DNA of 64,000 nucleotides. Origin: Aquimarina muelleri DSM 19832 (GTDB lineage: Bacteria > Bacteroidota > Bacteroidia > Flavobacteriales > Flavobacteriaceae). Location of the stretch: NCBI RefSeq assembly GCF_000430665.1, contig NZ_AUML01000003.1, positions 1 through 64,000 of the forward strand, read 5' to 3'. The notes beneath the pieces were generated by a model, which was not told where the DNA came from, searched no databases, and worked only from the letters and a program-made list of their open reading frames with translations. Both the position numbers and the translations under genes were made by a program. Shown here piece by piece: positions 1 through 9,387 of the stretch (its first letter is position 1; every line of letters begins with the position of its first letter).

Positions 1-255
1 CAACAACTACATATTAAATCTTTTATCGGAACTACCCAAAATGCCGTGATGATACAAATTTGGACTGCTCTGATCACAATTCTTATCTTAAAAGCGTTAA
101 AAACACAAGCAAAACATCCTTGGTACTTGTCTAATTTAGTAGCCTTCATAAGACTTAACCTTTTTGTAAAGGTTAACCTCCATAAATGGCTCGACAATCC
201 GTTTCAGAAAAAGCAACCTCCGCCAAATCAATATATACAAGGGGTTCTTTTTTGA
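1..255 (+). mobile_element. IS4-type transposase, C-terminal fragment (cut by window start)
   Basis: The frame is open from the first base to a TGA at 253-255 and gives about 84 residues. It resembles the end of IS4-family transposases: an IKSFIGT-QNAV-QIW segment (the region around the last catalytic glutamate of this group, here just outside the window) followed by an LSNLVAFIRLNLF stretch and a WLDNPF tail ending in a proline-rich end and LF. The catalytic DDE core would lie to the left of the window, so it cannot be said whether the element is intact. The ATG at 46 is internal and not the real start. Family call is from recognised motifs; exact IS name is not known. Confidence 0.65.
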
Positions 256-352
256 ATATTTACTTAAATATAGCGATAGGTATGTAAAATGGCTAAAATT
301 TTTATGATACAAATTTATTTAGGACAGGATTGGAATTAAATACATATATATA

Positions 353-383
353 TTGTATGAGGTTTATTATCGTATTATCTTTG
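353..383 (+). promoter_or_regulatory. Bacteroidota-type promoter of thrS
   Basis: A TTG at 353-355 (-33 box) and TATCTTTG at 376-383 (-7 box, perfect match to TAnnTTTG) are separated by 20 bp. This is the typical spacing of the flavobacterial primary sigma factor promoter. It lies about 20 bp upstream of the thrS ATG and probably drives the thrS-infC-rpmI-rplT unit. Confidence 0.7.
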
Positions 384-404
384 TGTCTTTAATAATTCGA
401 AAAA

Positions 405-2351
405 ATGATCAAGATTACGTTACCAGATGGTTCAATTAGGAACTACGACAATATTGTTACAGCAATGGATGTTGCAAAAGATATTAGTGAGGGATTTGCT
501 AGAAATGTAATTTCTGCGAAGTTTAATGAAACTACTATTGAGACCTCTACTGAATTGACTACTGACGGTACTCTTGTTCTATTTACGTGGAAGGATGATG
601 AAGGTAAAAATGCTTTTAGACACTCTACTTCTCATGTTTTGGCTCAAGCTCTTGAAGAATTATACCCTGGAGTTAAATTATCTATTGGACCTGCTATTGA
701 CAATGGTTTTTATTACGATGTAGACTTAGGGGAAAAAATGATTTCTGAAAAAGATTTTAAGTCTATAGAAGATAAAATGCTTGAGATCGCAAGAGGTAAG
801 CATGAATTTAAAATGAGATCCGTATCTAAAGATGATGCCTTAAATAAATACAAAAAAGAAGGTAATGAATATAAGGTTGAACTAATCGAAAATCTTGAAG
901 ACGGCACTATTTCTTTTTGCGATCATGATACTTTTACCGACTTATGCCGTGGAGGACACATACCAAACACTGGCCTTATAAAAGCTGTAAAGATCATGAG
1001 TGTTGCAGGAGCATATTGGAGAGGAGATGAAAAGAACAAACAATTAACTCGAGTTTATGGGACTTCTTTTCCTAAGCAAAAAGATTTAAAAGAGTATTTA
1101 GAATTACTTGAAGAGGCTAAAAAACGTGATCATAGAAAATTAGGCAAAGAACTAGAACTTTTTACTTTTTCTCAAAGAGTTGGTCAAGGTTTACCTCTTT
1201 GGCTCCCAAAAGGTGCTGCCTTACGAGATCGCTTAGAACAGTTTCTGAAAAAAGCACAAAAAAAGGCGGGGTATGAAATGGTAATAACTCCACACATAGG
1301 TCAAAAAGAATTATATGTTACTTCTGGTCATTATGCTAAATATGGTGAAGATAGTTTCCAGCCGATCAATACTCCTAATGAAGGGGAAGAATTTTTACTA
1401 AAACCTATGAACTGCCCTCATCATTGCGAGATTTATAATAGCGGTCCTTGGTCCTATCGAGATTTACCTAAACGATATGCGGAATTTGGTACTGTATACC
1501 GATATGAACAAAGTGGTGAGCTTCATGGGTTAACTAGAGTAAGAGGTTTTACTCAGGATGATGCACACATTTTTTGCACACCAGATCAACTAGATCAAGA
1601 ATTCAAGAAAGTAATAGACTTAGTTTTATATGTTTTTGGATCTTTAGGGTTTGAAAACTTTACTGCTCAAGTATCTGTAAGAGATTTAGAAAACCCTGAC
1701 AAGTATATAGGAGATGTAGAAAACTGGGAAAAAGCAGAAAATGCTATTATAAACGCGGCAAAAGACAAGGGTCTTAACTATGTAATTGAAAGCGGCGAAG
1801 CAGCTTTTTATGGCCCTAAACTTGACTTTATGGTTAAAGATGCCTTAGGAAGAAGCTGGCAATTAGGAACTATACAAGTAGATTATAATTTACCAGAGCG
1901 TTTTGATTTAACTTATAAAGGTAGCGACAACGAATCACATCGACCTATTATGATCCATAGAGCTCCTTTTGGTAGTATGGAACGATTTATTGCTATTCTA
2001 TTAGAGCACACTGGAGGTAATTTCCCATTGTGGTTAATGCCAGAACAGGCTATTATACTATCTATCAGTGAGAAATATGAAAAATACTCCGAAAAAGTTT
2101 TAAATTTGTTAGAAAATGACGAAATTCGCGCCCTTGTAGATAATAGAAATGAAACTATAGGAAAAAAGATTCGAGAAGCAGAAATGAATAAATTTCCGTA
2201 TATTATCATTATAGGAGAGCAAGAAGAAAACAACAACACCATCTCTGTTCGCAAACATGGAGGCGAAGATCTAGGTACTATACCTATTGATGAGTTTTCT
2301 AAAATGGTAAGTAAAGAGATTAATAGTACATTAAAACCGTTTAACGGATAG
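405..2351 (+). CDS. thrS: Threonine--tRNA ligase
   Basis: Class II aminoacyl-tRNA synthetase that charges tRNA-Thr in the cytoplasm. The 648 residues follow the bacterial ThrRS layout: TGS domain (about 1-60), the second editing/additional domain with the CRGGH-type motif (about 180), catalytic core (about 265-540) and C-terminal HGTP anticodon-binding domain (about 545-640). Visible landmarks are MNCPHH with the zinc-ligand Cys near 335, RYEQSG in motif 2 and [11 protein letters not shown] in motif 3 near 518, which holds a zinc-ligand His. Length is normal for the family. It heads the translation cluster with infC, rpmI and rplT, a very common order in bacteria, and has its own promoter just upstream. 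Confidence 0.98.
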   Translation: MIKITLPDGSIRNYDNIVTAMDVAKDISEGFARNVISAKFNETTIETSTELTTDGTLVLFTWKDDEGKNAFRHSTSHVLAQALEELYPGVKLSIGPAIDNGFYYDVDLGEKMISEKDFKSIEDKMLEIARGKHEFKMRSVSKDDALNKYKKEGNEYKVELIENLEDGTISFCDHDTFTDLCRGGHIPNTGLIKAVKIMSVAGAYWRGDEKNKQLTRVYGTSFPKQKDLKEYLELLEEAKKRDHRKLGKELELFTFSQRVGQGLPLWLPKGAALRDRLEQFLKKAQKKAGYEMVITPHIGQKELYVTSGHYAKYGEDSFQPINTPNEGEEFLLKPMNCPHHCEIYNSGPWSYRDLPKRYAEFGTVYRYEQSGELHGLTRVRGFTQDDAHIFCTPDQLDQEFKKVIDLVLYVFGSLGFENFTAQVSVRDLENPDKYIGDVENWEKAENAIINAAKDKGLNYVIESGEAAFYGPKLDFMVKDALGRSWQLGTIQVDYNLPERFDLTYKGSDNESHRPIMIHRAPFGSMERFIAILLEHTGGNFPLWLMPEQAIILSISEKYEKYSEKVLNLLENDEIRALVDNRNETIGKKIREAEMNKFPYIIIIGEQEENNNTISVRKHGGEDLGTIPIDEFSKMVSKEINSTLKPFNG

Positions 2352-2386
2352 TAATAAAATATAAGTTTAATTTAAATTATTAAGTC

Positions 2387-2938
2387 ATAGCAATTAGAAG
2401 AAGAAGGTCTCAAAAACCACTGAGAGTAATCAAAGAAGATGCACACAGAATCAATCATAAAATTCGTGTTGAAGAAGTACGTCTTGTAGGTGATAATATA
2501 GAAGTTGGTGTTTATCCGATAAAAAAGGCTCTACAATTTGCCGAAGAGCAAGAACTTGACCTTGTTGAAATTTCACCTAAAGCAGTGCCTCCTGTTTGTA
2601 AAATAATGGATTATAAAAAATTCCTTTATGAGCAGAAGAAGAGAGACAAAGTCTTAAAATCAAAGGCTACTAAGGTGATCATCAAAGAAATTAGATTTGG
2701 CCCCAATACAGATGAACATGATTACGAGTTTAAGAAAAAACACGCAGTTAAGTTTTTATCTGAAGGAGCTAAATTAAAAGCTTACGTATTTTTTAAAGGA
2801 CGTTCTATTATATACAAAGATCAAGGGCAAATTTTGTTACTTAGATTAGCGCAAGAATTAGAAGAATACGGAAAGGTAGAACAAATGCCTAAACTTGAAG
2901 GTAAACGAATGATTATGTTTATCGCACCAAAAAAATAA
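2387..2938 (+). CDS. infC: Translation initiation factor IF-3, non-canonical start codon
   Basis: IF-3 binds the 30S subunit, keeps 50S off and proofreads start codons. The frame is open from the TAA at 2381-2383 to 2938 and contains the full N-domain ([14 protein letters not shown]) and C-domain ([20 protein letters not shown], about residues 95-115). The first ATG in frame is at codon 75, in the middle of the protein, so it cannot be the start. Between the upstream stop and the conserved AIRRRR N-terminus only ATA (2387) and ATT (2393) can serve. ATA gives 183 residues and the usual [start]-AIRRRR beginning; ATT gives 181. E. coli infC uses AUU for IF-3 autoregulation, so the same logic likely applies here. 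It sits between thrS and rpmI. Confidence 0.93.
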   Translation: MAIRRRRSQKPLRVIKEDAHRINHKIRVEEVRLVGDNIEVGVYPIKKALQFAEEQELDLVEISPKAVPPVCKIMDYKKFLYEQKKRDKVLKSKATKVIIKEIRFGPNTDEHDYEFKKKHAVKFLSEGAKLKAYVFFKGRSIIYKDQGQILLLRLAQELEEYGKVEQMPKLEGKRMIMFIAPKK

Positions 2939-2999
2939 AATATTTCTGGAAACAGAAATTATTTAAAATAATAAGTGAGATTATAAAAACAAGGATACA

Positions 3000-3197
3000 A
3001 TGCCTAAAATGAAAACCAAATCTAGTGCAAAAAAGCGTTTTAAGCTTACTGGCACTGGTAAAATCAAAAGAAAGCACGCTTTTAAGAGTCATATTCTGAC
3101 AAAAAAATCTAAAAAGCGTAAGCTTGCTTTAACGCACTCAACATTAGTGCACAAAAGCGATGAAAATAGTATTAAAGAGCAATTACGTTTAAAGTAA
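3000..3197 (+). CDS. rpmI: 50S ribosomal protein L35
   Basis: Small, very basic 65-residue protein of the large ribosomal subunit. It begins [20 protein letters not shown], the family signature, and continues with the conserved [11 protein letters not shown] segment. Normal length for L35. It lies 61 bp after infC and 117 bp before rplT; infC-rpmI-rplT is the classic IF3-L35-L20 operon, in other bacteria controlled translationally by L20. Confidence 0.97.
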   Translation: MPKMKTKSSAKKRFKLTGTGKIKRKHAFKSHILTKKSKKRKLALTHSTLVHKSDENSIKEQLRLK

Positions 3198-3238
3198 TTT
3201 ACACTTTTTAATCAGGTTAAAATTAATACAAACCAAGG

Positions 3239-3297
3239 AGTTAGGCTATTTAAAAGAATTCAAGTTTTATGTTTTTTAAATTATTGAATCGCCTACT
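3239..3297 (+). promoter_or_regulatory. Structured leader upstream of rplT (candidate L20 autoregulatory element)
   Basis: Two nested helices can be drawn in the rpmI-rplT spacer. The outer one pairs 3239-3246 (AGTTAGGC) with 3291-3297 (GCCTACT), seven pairs with one bulged T. The inner one pairs 3256-3263 (GAATTCAA) with 3284-3290 (TTGAATC), seven pairs with one bulged A. The two 3' strands are directly adjacent while the 5' strands are separated by nine bases, giving a bent, asymmetric junction. L20 represses this operon in E. coli and B. subtilis by binding mRNA structures that mimic its 23S rRNA site, so an analogous role is inferred. No experimental support is available. Confidence 0.5.
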
Positions 3298-3314
3298 ACT
3301 AAAAAATTTAAATT

Positions 3315-3659
3315 ATGCCAAGATCAGTAAATTCTGTTGCAAAAAGAGCTAGAAGAAAAAAAGTTCTTAAGCAAGCTAAAGGTTACTTCGGAAGACGTAA
3401 AAACGTTTGGACAGTAGCAAAAAATGCGGTTGATAAAGCGATGCAATATTCGTACAGAGACCGTAGAAATAAAAAGAGAACCTTTCGTGCCTTATGGATC
3501 ACTCGTATTAATGCAGGTGCCCGTATGTACGGTATGTCTTATTCTCAATTCATGGGTAAAGTAAAAGCTAATAATATCGAGTTAAACCGTAAGGTTCTTG
3601 CTGATTTAGCTATGAATAATCCAGAAGCTTTTCAAGCAATTGTTGAAAAAGTAAAGTAA
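3315..3659 (+). CDS. rplT: 50S ribosomal protein L20
   Basis: L20 is an early assembly protein that binds 23S rRNA directly. The 114 residues start [16 protein letters not shown] and carry [14 protein letters not shown] and [15 protein letters not shown], both diagnostic. Its length is standard. It is the last gene of the thrS-infC-rpmI-rplT cluster: a strong terminator follows within 80 bp. The preceding spacer can fold into a two-helix structure, which may let L20 regulate its own synthesis. Confidence 0.97.
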   Translation: MPRSVNSVAKRARRKKVLKQAKGYFGRRKNVWTVAKNAVDKAMQYSYRDRRNKKRTFRALWITRINAGARMYGMSYSQFMGKVKANNIELNRKVLADLAMNNPEAFQAIVEKVK

Positions 3660-3703
3660 TTTTCTCTTTTAGTAATATAATACTCATCTCACTTATAAAA
3701 AAA

Positions 3704-3730
3704 ATCTCGCATTTAATGCGAGATTTTTTT
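3704..3730 (+). terminator. Rho-independent terminator after rplT
   Basis: A perfect 9-bp stem (ATCTCGCAT at 3704-3712, ATGCGAGAT at 3716-3724) with a TTA loop is followed by a run of T. It closes the translation operon. The A-run on the other side could let it act on minus-strand transcripts too. Confidence 0.85.
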
Positions 3731-4142
3731 ATATCTACTTAGTAAAAAACACTTCATCGTAAAAACTACATTTTAACGACTACTAATAAAGATAATCGCT
3801 TTTTTTATTATTTTTTAAAAACAATAACCATGGAAAGAAATAGTTATCTACCCATATCTATAAAATTCTTTACTAGTCATAAAACATTATCATAAATTGC
3901 AAAAACTCTAGTACGATTCTATGATTAATCGTTTAATTTTGAAACACATTATTATAAATAAAATAGAGTTTACAAAATAACCCTCGTTAGATGATAAAGA
4001 AACGGTTTAAAACAATAATTCTCTCTAAAAAAACTACGTTTCAGAGAAATCAAGAAAAACATGAAATTATAGATCTAATTGATTTTTTTATGGAAAAAAG
4101 TTAATAGCTCTTCTAATCCATCTAATTTAAAAACCAAAATAA
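3731..4142. other. Non-coding / decayed region upstream of the Hpt pseudogene
   Basis: About 410 bp with stops in all frames. The only short frame with a start is an ATG at 3991 that gives about 37 residues (MIKKRFKTIILSKK..., ending MEKS) and stops at 4104; it has no recognisable domain and may be a remnant of a gene upstream of the Hpt relic. Nothing else recognised. Confidence 0.4.
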
Positions 4143-4740
4143 AAATTTTTAAAGCCTCTCCCCTTTCTAAAAGAATCAAAAAACTTACTAAAAATATATT
4201 TATCCGTAGAAGAATTTATTACCAGAAAAAGTTTAAACAACGATCATGAAATTATCCGAAGTGTTCTTGATATTTTTATAGAAGAGACTACCAAAGGCTA
4301 TAGTAAATTAGAAGGAGATTTTAAAGAAAATGATATTGATGAAATAGAAGAAATTTCACAAATAGCACATAATACCATTTGTAGTTTGAATTTATTGGAA
4401 AAGAAAATTAATATTTTTTTGTTTCAGTGAAGAAGAAAAGCTTATGCTAGACTCGATCTGGTATTAAGCATAGCAGGGCTACGGTTTATTTTTATTCTGA
4501 TACTGAGGCGGAAAAAACATTTTATTACGGTAAATTCAAATTATAAATGGTATAAGGTCAAATCTAGTTTTAAAACAATTGGGTTTCAAAAAAGAAGCTT
4601 CTGTTTTAGAAAAAATAGAACACCTGGTTAAAAATGAAACAGAATTTAATATCCTATTAAAACATTTTAATAAATTAAATAAACCTTATCCCAAAATCAT
4701 TCAAGAAGTTAAACAATTCATTAAAGATTTATCTTCTTGA
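4143..4740 (+). pseudogene. Hpt (histidine phosphotransfer) domain protein, disrupted by an inserted element and a frameshift
   Basis: The frame opening after the TAA at 4140-4142 gives an Hpt-like helix (EEFITRKSLNN, then VLDIFIEETTKGYSKLEGDF) that runs into IAH at 4370, where a 180-bp inverted-repeat element begins. Removing the element and one copy of a flanking TAA restores AHKVKSSFKTIGF, which is the Hpt phosphorylation motif (AHxLKGS type, phospho-acceptor His). Shortly after, near 4587, the frame must shift by one base to continue as KKEASVLEKIEHLVKNE and reach a TGA at 4738-4740. Hpt modules relay phosphate between histidine kinases and response regulators; this copy is certainly dead. 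It may be the tail of a formerly larger hybrid kinase whose front end is not visible here. Confidence 0.7.
4373..4552. mobile_element. MITE-like element with terminal inverted repeats, copy A
   Basis: A 180-bp segment bounded by 22-bp inverted repeats that match at 20 of 22 positions (outer ends TACCATTT and AAATGGTA) and flanked by a direct TAA on each side (4370-4372 and 4553-4555), consistent with a target-site duplication. Its excision in silico rebuilds an Hpt motif, which proves insertion. It has no open frame of useful length, so it must have been moved by a transposase in trans. A near-identical segment occurs in the opposite orientation at 11554-11720. The internal sequence holds a hairpin around CCAGA/TCTGG (in copy B form). 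The parent IS family is unknown. Confidence 0.75.
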
Positions 4741-4790
4741 AATATCTAAAAAAGAAAACATCTTTTTTAGATATTAGTATATTTGCTATT

Positions 4791-5600
4791 ATGCAAAACC
4801 AGATAAAAAGCTTACAGAATGATAAAATAAAATTTCTCACCCAACTTAAAGAAAAATCAAGAGTTCGTAGGAAAGAAAAACTTTTTATTATTGAAGGCAA
4901 ACGTGAAATTATTTTAGCTATACAAGGAGGGTATGAGGTAACACAACTATATTATTGTCCTTCTATTATTAATGTTAAAGAAGTTTTATCTATAGTTACA
5001 ACTTTCAAAAATAAAGTTGAGCTTTTTGAAATTACTATAGAGATATACCAAAAGTTGGCATATAGAGTAACTACAGAAGGAATAATAGCATTGGTTGTTA
5101 GTAAAGATACTAGTATCGAAAACTTTGTCTTGCCATCCAAAAACCCACTTATTCTAATAGCTGAAGCTCCAGAAAAACCAGGTAACATAGGTGCGCTACT
5201 TCGTACAGCAGATGCTGCTCAATTAGATGCTGTATTGATTGCAGATCCAAAAACCGATATCTATAATCCTAATATTATACGATCTAGCGTAGGGTGTATA
5301 TTTACTAACAATATAGCTACAGGATCGACTTTTGATATTATAAATTTCTTAAAAAAACAAAAGATACATATTTATGGTGCCGCTTTACAAGCATCTGTAG
5401 ACTATCATACGCAAGACTATACACAACCTACTGCTATAGTCGTTGGTACAGAAGCCACTGGCTTAAGTAATTCTTTTTTAGAAAACACTACACAAAACAT
5501 TAAAATACCAATGAGTGGTATTATAGATTCGATGAATGTTTCTGTAGCTGCTGGAATACTCATTTTCGAAGCAAAGCGACAACGTGGTTTCAATAATTAA
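4791..5600 (+). CDS. TrmH/SpoU-family RNA 2'-O-methyltransferase
   Basis: SPOUT-class enzyme expected to methylate a ribose 2'-OH in rRNA or tRNA using SAM. The 269 residues show an N-terminal substrate-binding domain with KEKSRVRRKEKLFIIEGKRE and a C-terminal knot domain with motif 1 (EKPGNIGALLRTADA, about residue 130), VGTEATGLS (motif 2) and IPMSG---SMNVSVAAGI (motif 3). The frame extends upstream to 4737, but ATG 4791 is the natural start; a perfect -7 box TATATTTG at 4778-4785 sits so close to it that the mRNA may be leaderless. The gene follows directly on the Hpt pseudogene. The specific RNA target cannot be read from sequence. Confidence 0.9.
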   Translation: MQNQIKSLQNDKIKFLTQLKEKSRVRRKEKLFIIEGKREIILAIQGGYEVTQLYYCPSIINVKEVLSIVTTFKNKVELFEITIEIYQKLAYRVTTEGIIALVVSKDTSIENFVLPSKNPLILIAEAPEKPGNIGALLRTADAAQLDAVLIADPKTDIYNPNIIRSSVGCIFTNNIATGSTFDIINFLKKQKIHIYGAALQASVDYHTQDYTQPTAIVVGTEATGLSNSFLENTTQNIKIPMSGIIDSMNVSVAAGILIFEAKRQRGFNN

Positions 5601-5686
5601 AAGATAACAATAATATTTGAAATAAATTAAAATTCATTATCTTACGATTTCCTACATCCCCCAAATCTTTAAAACCTTTAAAACTA

Positions 5687-6919
5687 ATGACCCCATATTT
5701 CCTGTTTTGTTTATTAATTACCATTATCCTCATTGTATTTTTAATAGATTCATTATTAGATATACTTAATGCTCGACATTATAACAATCAAATTCCTGAA
5801 GAACTTATAGATGTTTATCCTAAAGAAGAATATGAAAAATCTATTGCTTATAAGCACGAAAATTTTAAGTTTAAATTAGTTTCTTCTACAATTTCACTTA
5901 TAATAATGCTCCTATTTTTTTTTCTTGATGGTTTTGCTTGGGTAGATAGTATTTCAAGAAGCTTTTCAGATAATCCAATTATTATTGGTTTAGTTTTTTT
6001 TGGAATAATAATGATCGGTAGTGATATTCTCTCTACACCTATCATTTATTATAAAGTTTTTGTCATTGAAGACAAATTTGGGTTTAACAAAACTACGATA
6101 AAAACCTTTTTTATTGACAAAATAAAAAGCATCATAATGACAGTTATTGTTGGTGGTGTACTTCTAGCATTAATTTTATGGTTTTATGAAATTACAGGAA
6201 AATATTTCTGGATATATGCATGGATATTAGTTTCTATATTTACATTAATAATGAATATGTTTTATGCCAAACTTATTGTTCCTATCTTTAATAAACAAAC
6301 TCCTTTAGAGCCAGGAGAACTTAGAGACACTATAAAAGCATATTCTAAAAAAGTTGGTTTTCAATTAAAAGATATTTTTGTCATTGATGGTTCTAAAAGA
6401 AGTACTAAGGCAAATGCATATTTCTCTGGTTTTGGTAGCGAAAAGAGGATTACTTTATACGACACTTTGATTAAAGATTTAAATAACGAAGAAATAGTAG
6501 CTGTACTAGCACATGAAGTAGGACATTATAAGAAAAAACATGTTATTGTTAATTTACTCTTATCAATAGCCGTTACAGGATTAACATTATGGTTTTTATC
6601 TCTTTTTATATCTAATCCTCTTCTTTCTGAAGCTCTTGGAGTAAAAATTCCTTCTTTTCATATTGGACTTATTGCGTTTGGAATTTTATATAGTCCGATT
6701 TCAGAAGTTACAGGATTAATAGTGAACATGGTATCTAGAGCTTTTGAATATCAAGCAGATAATTATGCCAGAGATACTTATAACAGTGAGGCTTTAATAA
6801 ATAGTTTAAAAAAATTATCTAAAAATAATTTAAGCAACCTTACACCGCATCCTGCTATGGTATTTATTCATTATTCACACCCAACACTTTTACAAAGAAT
6901 TAAAAACTTAAGGAAATAA
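5687..6919 (+). CDS. M48-family CAAX-type membrane zinc metallopeptidase (Ste24-like)
   Basis: Integral membrane protease of the Ste24/CAAX protease 1 group, 410 residues. It has N-terminal membrane helices, the zinc motif HEVGH at about 276-280 inside LAHEVGHYKKKH, and the third ligand Glu in FEYQADNYA near 352. The segment KANAYFSGFGSEKRI-LYDTL before the active site is typical of the family. In bacteria its substrates are unknown; roles in membrane protein quality control are assumed. It stands alone between the methyltransferase and the Rel/Spo gene. Confidence 0.92.
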   Translation: MTPYFLFCLLITIILIVFLIDSLLDILNARHYNNQIPEELIDVYPKEEYEKSIAYKHENFKFKLVSSTISLIIMLLFFFLDGFAWVDSISRSFSDNPIIIGLVFFGIIMIGSDILSTPIIYYKVFVIEDKFGFNKTTIKTFFIDKIKSIIMTVIVGGVLLALILWFYEITGKYFWIYAWILVSIFTLIMNMFYAKLIVPIFNKQTPLEPGELRDTIKAYSKKVGFQLKDIFVIDGSKRSTKANAYFSGFGSEKRITLYDTLIKDLNNEEIVAVLAHEVGHYKKKHVIVNLLLSIAVTGLTLWFLSLFISNPLLSEALGVKIPSFHIGLIAFGILYSPISEVTGLIVNMVSRAFEYQADNYARDTYNSEALINSLKKLSKNNLSNLTPHPAMVFIHYSHPTLLQRIKNLRK

Positions 6920-7025
6920 ATCCATTACTTAAGTACTTGGTGGTTACATTTCTTAATTGTACTTTTAATTATGAGAAATACTAATACTCGATACTTAATA
7001 GGGCTTTATTAAAAAACTTTATGTT

Positions 7026-9233
7026 ATGACTGAGGCTGCTATAGACGAAGAAAATAAAAAAATTGCTAAGCAATATAAAGAACTACTCCGTATAAGCTAT
7101 AGAGATTTATCTAAAGAAGATAAATCCCTTATACGACAAGCATTTGATATTGCTGTAGATGCACATAAAGATCAACGCCGAAAAAGTGGAGAAGCTTATA
7201 TTTTTCATCCTATTGCGGTTGCAAAAATCGTTGCTAGCGAAATTGGATTAGATGCCACATCTATAGCTGCTGCATTACTCCATGATGTTGTTGAAGACAC
7301 CGAGTACACACTGGTAGATATTGAACAAATGTTCGGGGAAACTGTTGCTAGAATTGTAGACGGTTTAACTAAAATTTCTTCTTTAAAAAAGGATAGAGAT
7401 ATATCCTTACAAGCAGAAAATTTTAGAAAAATGCTTCTTACTCTTAATGATGATGTAAGAGTTATTATTATTAAAATAGCAGATCGTTTACATAATATGC
7501 AAACTATGGATTCTATGCGTGCTGACAAACAAGTAAAAATCGCATCAGAAACATTATACATATACGCCCCACTAGCACATCGTATAGGTCTATATAATAT
7601 TAAAACAGAGCTAGAAGACTTAGGACTAAAATATACAGAACCCGAAGTATATAAGGATATTCTAGAAAAAATAAAAGAAAGCAAAGAAGAGCAAGACGAC
7701 TATATAGAACGCTTTTCAAATAAAATAAAAGAAGGACTCGACAAAGAAAACTTAAATTATCAGATTAAAGGAAGACCAAAATCCATTTTTTCAATACGAA
7801 GAAAAATGGTTAAACAAAACATAGCTTTCGATGAAGTATATGACAAATTTGCCGTACGAATAATATACAAATCAGATATTGAAAATGAAAAATTCTTAGC
7901 TTGGAAAATATATACTGTAGTAACAGATTACTACAGACCTAATCCTATTAGATTAAGAGACTGGATTTCTCAACCTAAATCTACAGGTTATGAAGCACTA
8001 CATATAACAGTTATAGGTCCGGATAGTAAATGGGTTGAAGTACAGATTCGAAGCGAACGCATGCACGAAATTGCAGAAAAAGGATATGCCGCTCATTATA
8101 AGTACAAAAATAACGAGGAAAAGCAAGATCAAGAAGGTTTAGATGGATGGTTAGATAGATTACAGGAAGCTTTAGAAAACTCTGAAACAAATGCTGTAGA
8201 TTTTGTAGAAGAGTTTAAGCTTAATCTATACGCTAAAGAAATATTCGTTTTTACCCCAGAAGGAGACCTCAAGTCTTTACCTAAAGGTGCTACTGCCCTT
8301 GATTTTGGTTTTAGTGTGCATACTGAAGTTGGTTTAAAAACTCGTGGAGCAAGAGTTAATGGTAAATTAGTACCTTTAAGTCATCTATTAAAAAGTGGAG
8401 ATCAAGTAGAAATCATCACCTCTTTAAAATCAAAACCATCTTCTAATTGGCTGGATTATGCTACTACAGCAAGAGCTAGATCAAAAATAAAATCAGCTTT
8501 ACGAGATGAGAAAAAACAAATTGCCGAAGATGGTAAAGCTATCTTAAAGCGTAAACTTCGCTCTCAGAAAATAACAATGAGTGAAAAAGTAGTCAATGAA
8601 CTCGTTCTTTATTTCAAACTCAAAACAAGTTTAGATCTATTTTACAGAGTAGGAATAGGAACTATCGATAATCAAAAAATCAAAGAGTTCGCTACCACCA
8701 GAAGTAATGTTTTTATGAATTTTATTAAAAATAGAATTCGACGGGGTAACGTTAAAGACATAGATAAAGAAGAAATTACATCTAAATATGATCTTCTAGT
8801 TTTTGGTAAAGATTCAGAAAAATTAGAATACAAATTATCTAACTGCTGTAACCCTATCCCAGGAGATGATGTTTTTGGATTTATAACGGTCAATGAAGGT
8901 ATAAAAGTTCATAAAAACGATTGTCCAAATGCTTTACAGCTACAAAGTAATTATGCCTATCGTATTATTTTATCAAAATGGATTGATTCTAGCCAAGAAG
9001 AATTCAAGGCTGTCATCAAACTTAATGGAATTGATAATATCGGAGTAGTAAATGAAGTTACTCAAATTATTTCAAATAATATGCATCTTGCCATTTACAA
9101 TATGAATTTTGATACTAATGATGGTGTTTTTACAGGTAAAATTACTGTAGGAGTTAAAAATAAAAATACTTTAAAGACAGTCATGAAAAACCTTTCTAAG
9201 ATTAGCGGTATTGACAAAGTTGTTAGAGAATAG
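7026..9233 (+). CDS. Bifunctional (p)ppGpp synthetase/hydrolase, RelA/SpoT family
   Basis: Stringent-response enzyme that makes and degrades (p)ppGpp. The 735 residues show the long-RSH order: HD hydrolase domain with HDVVEDTEYT near 85, synthetase domain with KGRPKSIFSIRRKM near 250 and GYEALHITV near 320, TGS domain about 395-460 with VFTPEGDLKSLPKGATALDF, and a C-terminal ACT domain about 655-735. Both the HD residues and the synthetase residues look intact, so it should be bifunctional (Rel type). The next genes are a Fur regulator and purA; purine nucleotide supply and ppGpp are linked, but co-transcription is doubtful because of a 154-bp gap with its own promoter box. Confidence 0.95.
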   Translation: MTEAAIDEENKKIAKQYKELLRISYRDLSKEDKSLIRQAFDIAVDAHKDQRRKSGEAYIFHPIAVAKIVASEIGLDATSIAAALLHDVVEDTEYTLVDIEQMFGETVARIVDGLTKISSLKKDRDISLQAENFRKMLLTLNDDVRVIIIKIADRLHNMQTMDSMRADKQVKIASETLYIYAPLAHRIGLYNIKTELEDLGLKYTEPEVYKDILEKIKESKEEQDDYIERFSNKIKEGLDKENLNYQIKGRPKSIFSIRRKMVKQNIAFDEVYDKFAVRIIYKSDIENEKFLAWKIYTVVTDYYRPNPIRLRDWISQPKSTGYEALHITVIGPDSKWVEVQIRSERMHEIAEKGYAAHYKYKNNEEKQDQEGLDGWLDRLQEALENSETNAVDFVEEFKLNLYAKEIFVFTPEGDLKSLPKGATALDFGFSVHTEVGLKTRGARVNGKLVPLSHLLKSGDQVEIITSLKSKPSSNWLDYATTARARSKIKSALRDEKKQIAEDGKAILKRKLRSQKITMSEKVVNELVLYFKLKTSLDLFYRVGIGTIDNQKIKEFATTRSNVFMNFIKNRIRRGNVKDIDKEEITSKYDLLVFGKDSEKLEYKLSNCCNPIPGDDVFGFITVNEGIKVHKNDCPNALQLQSNYAYRIILSKWIDSSQEEFKAVIKLNGIDNIGVVNEVTQIISNNMHLAIYNMNFDTNDGVFTGKITVGVKNKNTLKTVMKNLSKISGIDKVVRE

Positions 9234-9366
9234 AATAATTTTATGAAAAAGTATAAATCATAAACCATTAAAGCTTAATATTAATAACATGTATTTTTAA
9301 AACTGCTATTTTTAAAAGGTTAAAATAATCGTTTTAAAATCGCAGCATCCCTAATAAAAAATAATG

Positions 9367-9374
9367 TAACTTTG
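9367..9374 (+). promoter_or_regulatory. -7 promoter box of the fur-type gene
   Basis: TAACTTTG matches TAnnTTTG exactly and lies 13 bp upstream of the ATG at 9388. No clear TTG -33 box at the usual distance, so strength is uncertain. Confidence 0.5.
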
Positions 9375-9387
9375 CCTTTTTAAACGT

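Noticed and set aside
405-2351. T-box riboswitch before thrS
   Set aside because: The leader is about 20 bases, with a promoter right before the gene; no room for a T-box, which is also not expected in Bacteroidota.
4052-4104. Small gene from the ATG at 3991
   Set aside because: About 37 codons in a region full of stops, without promoter box or known motif; kept only as a note in the decayed region.
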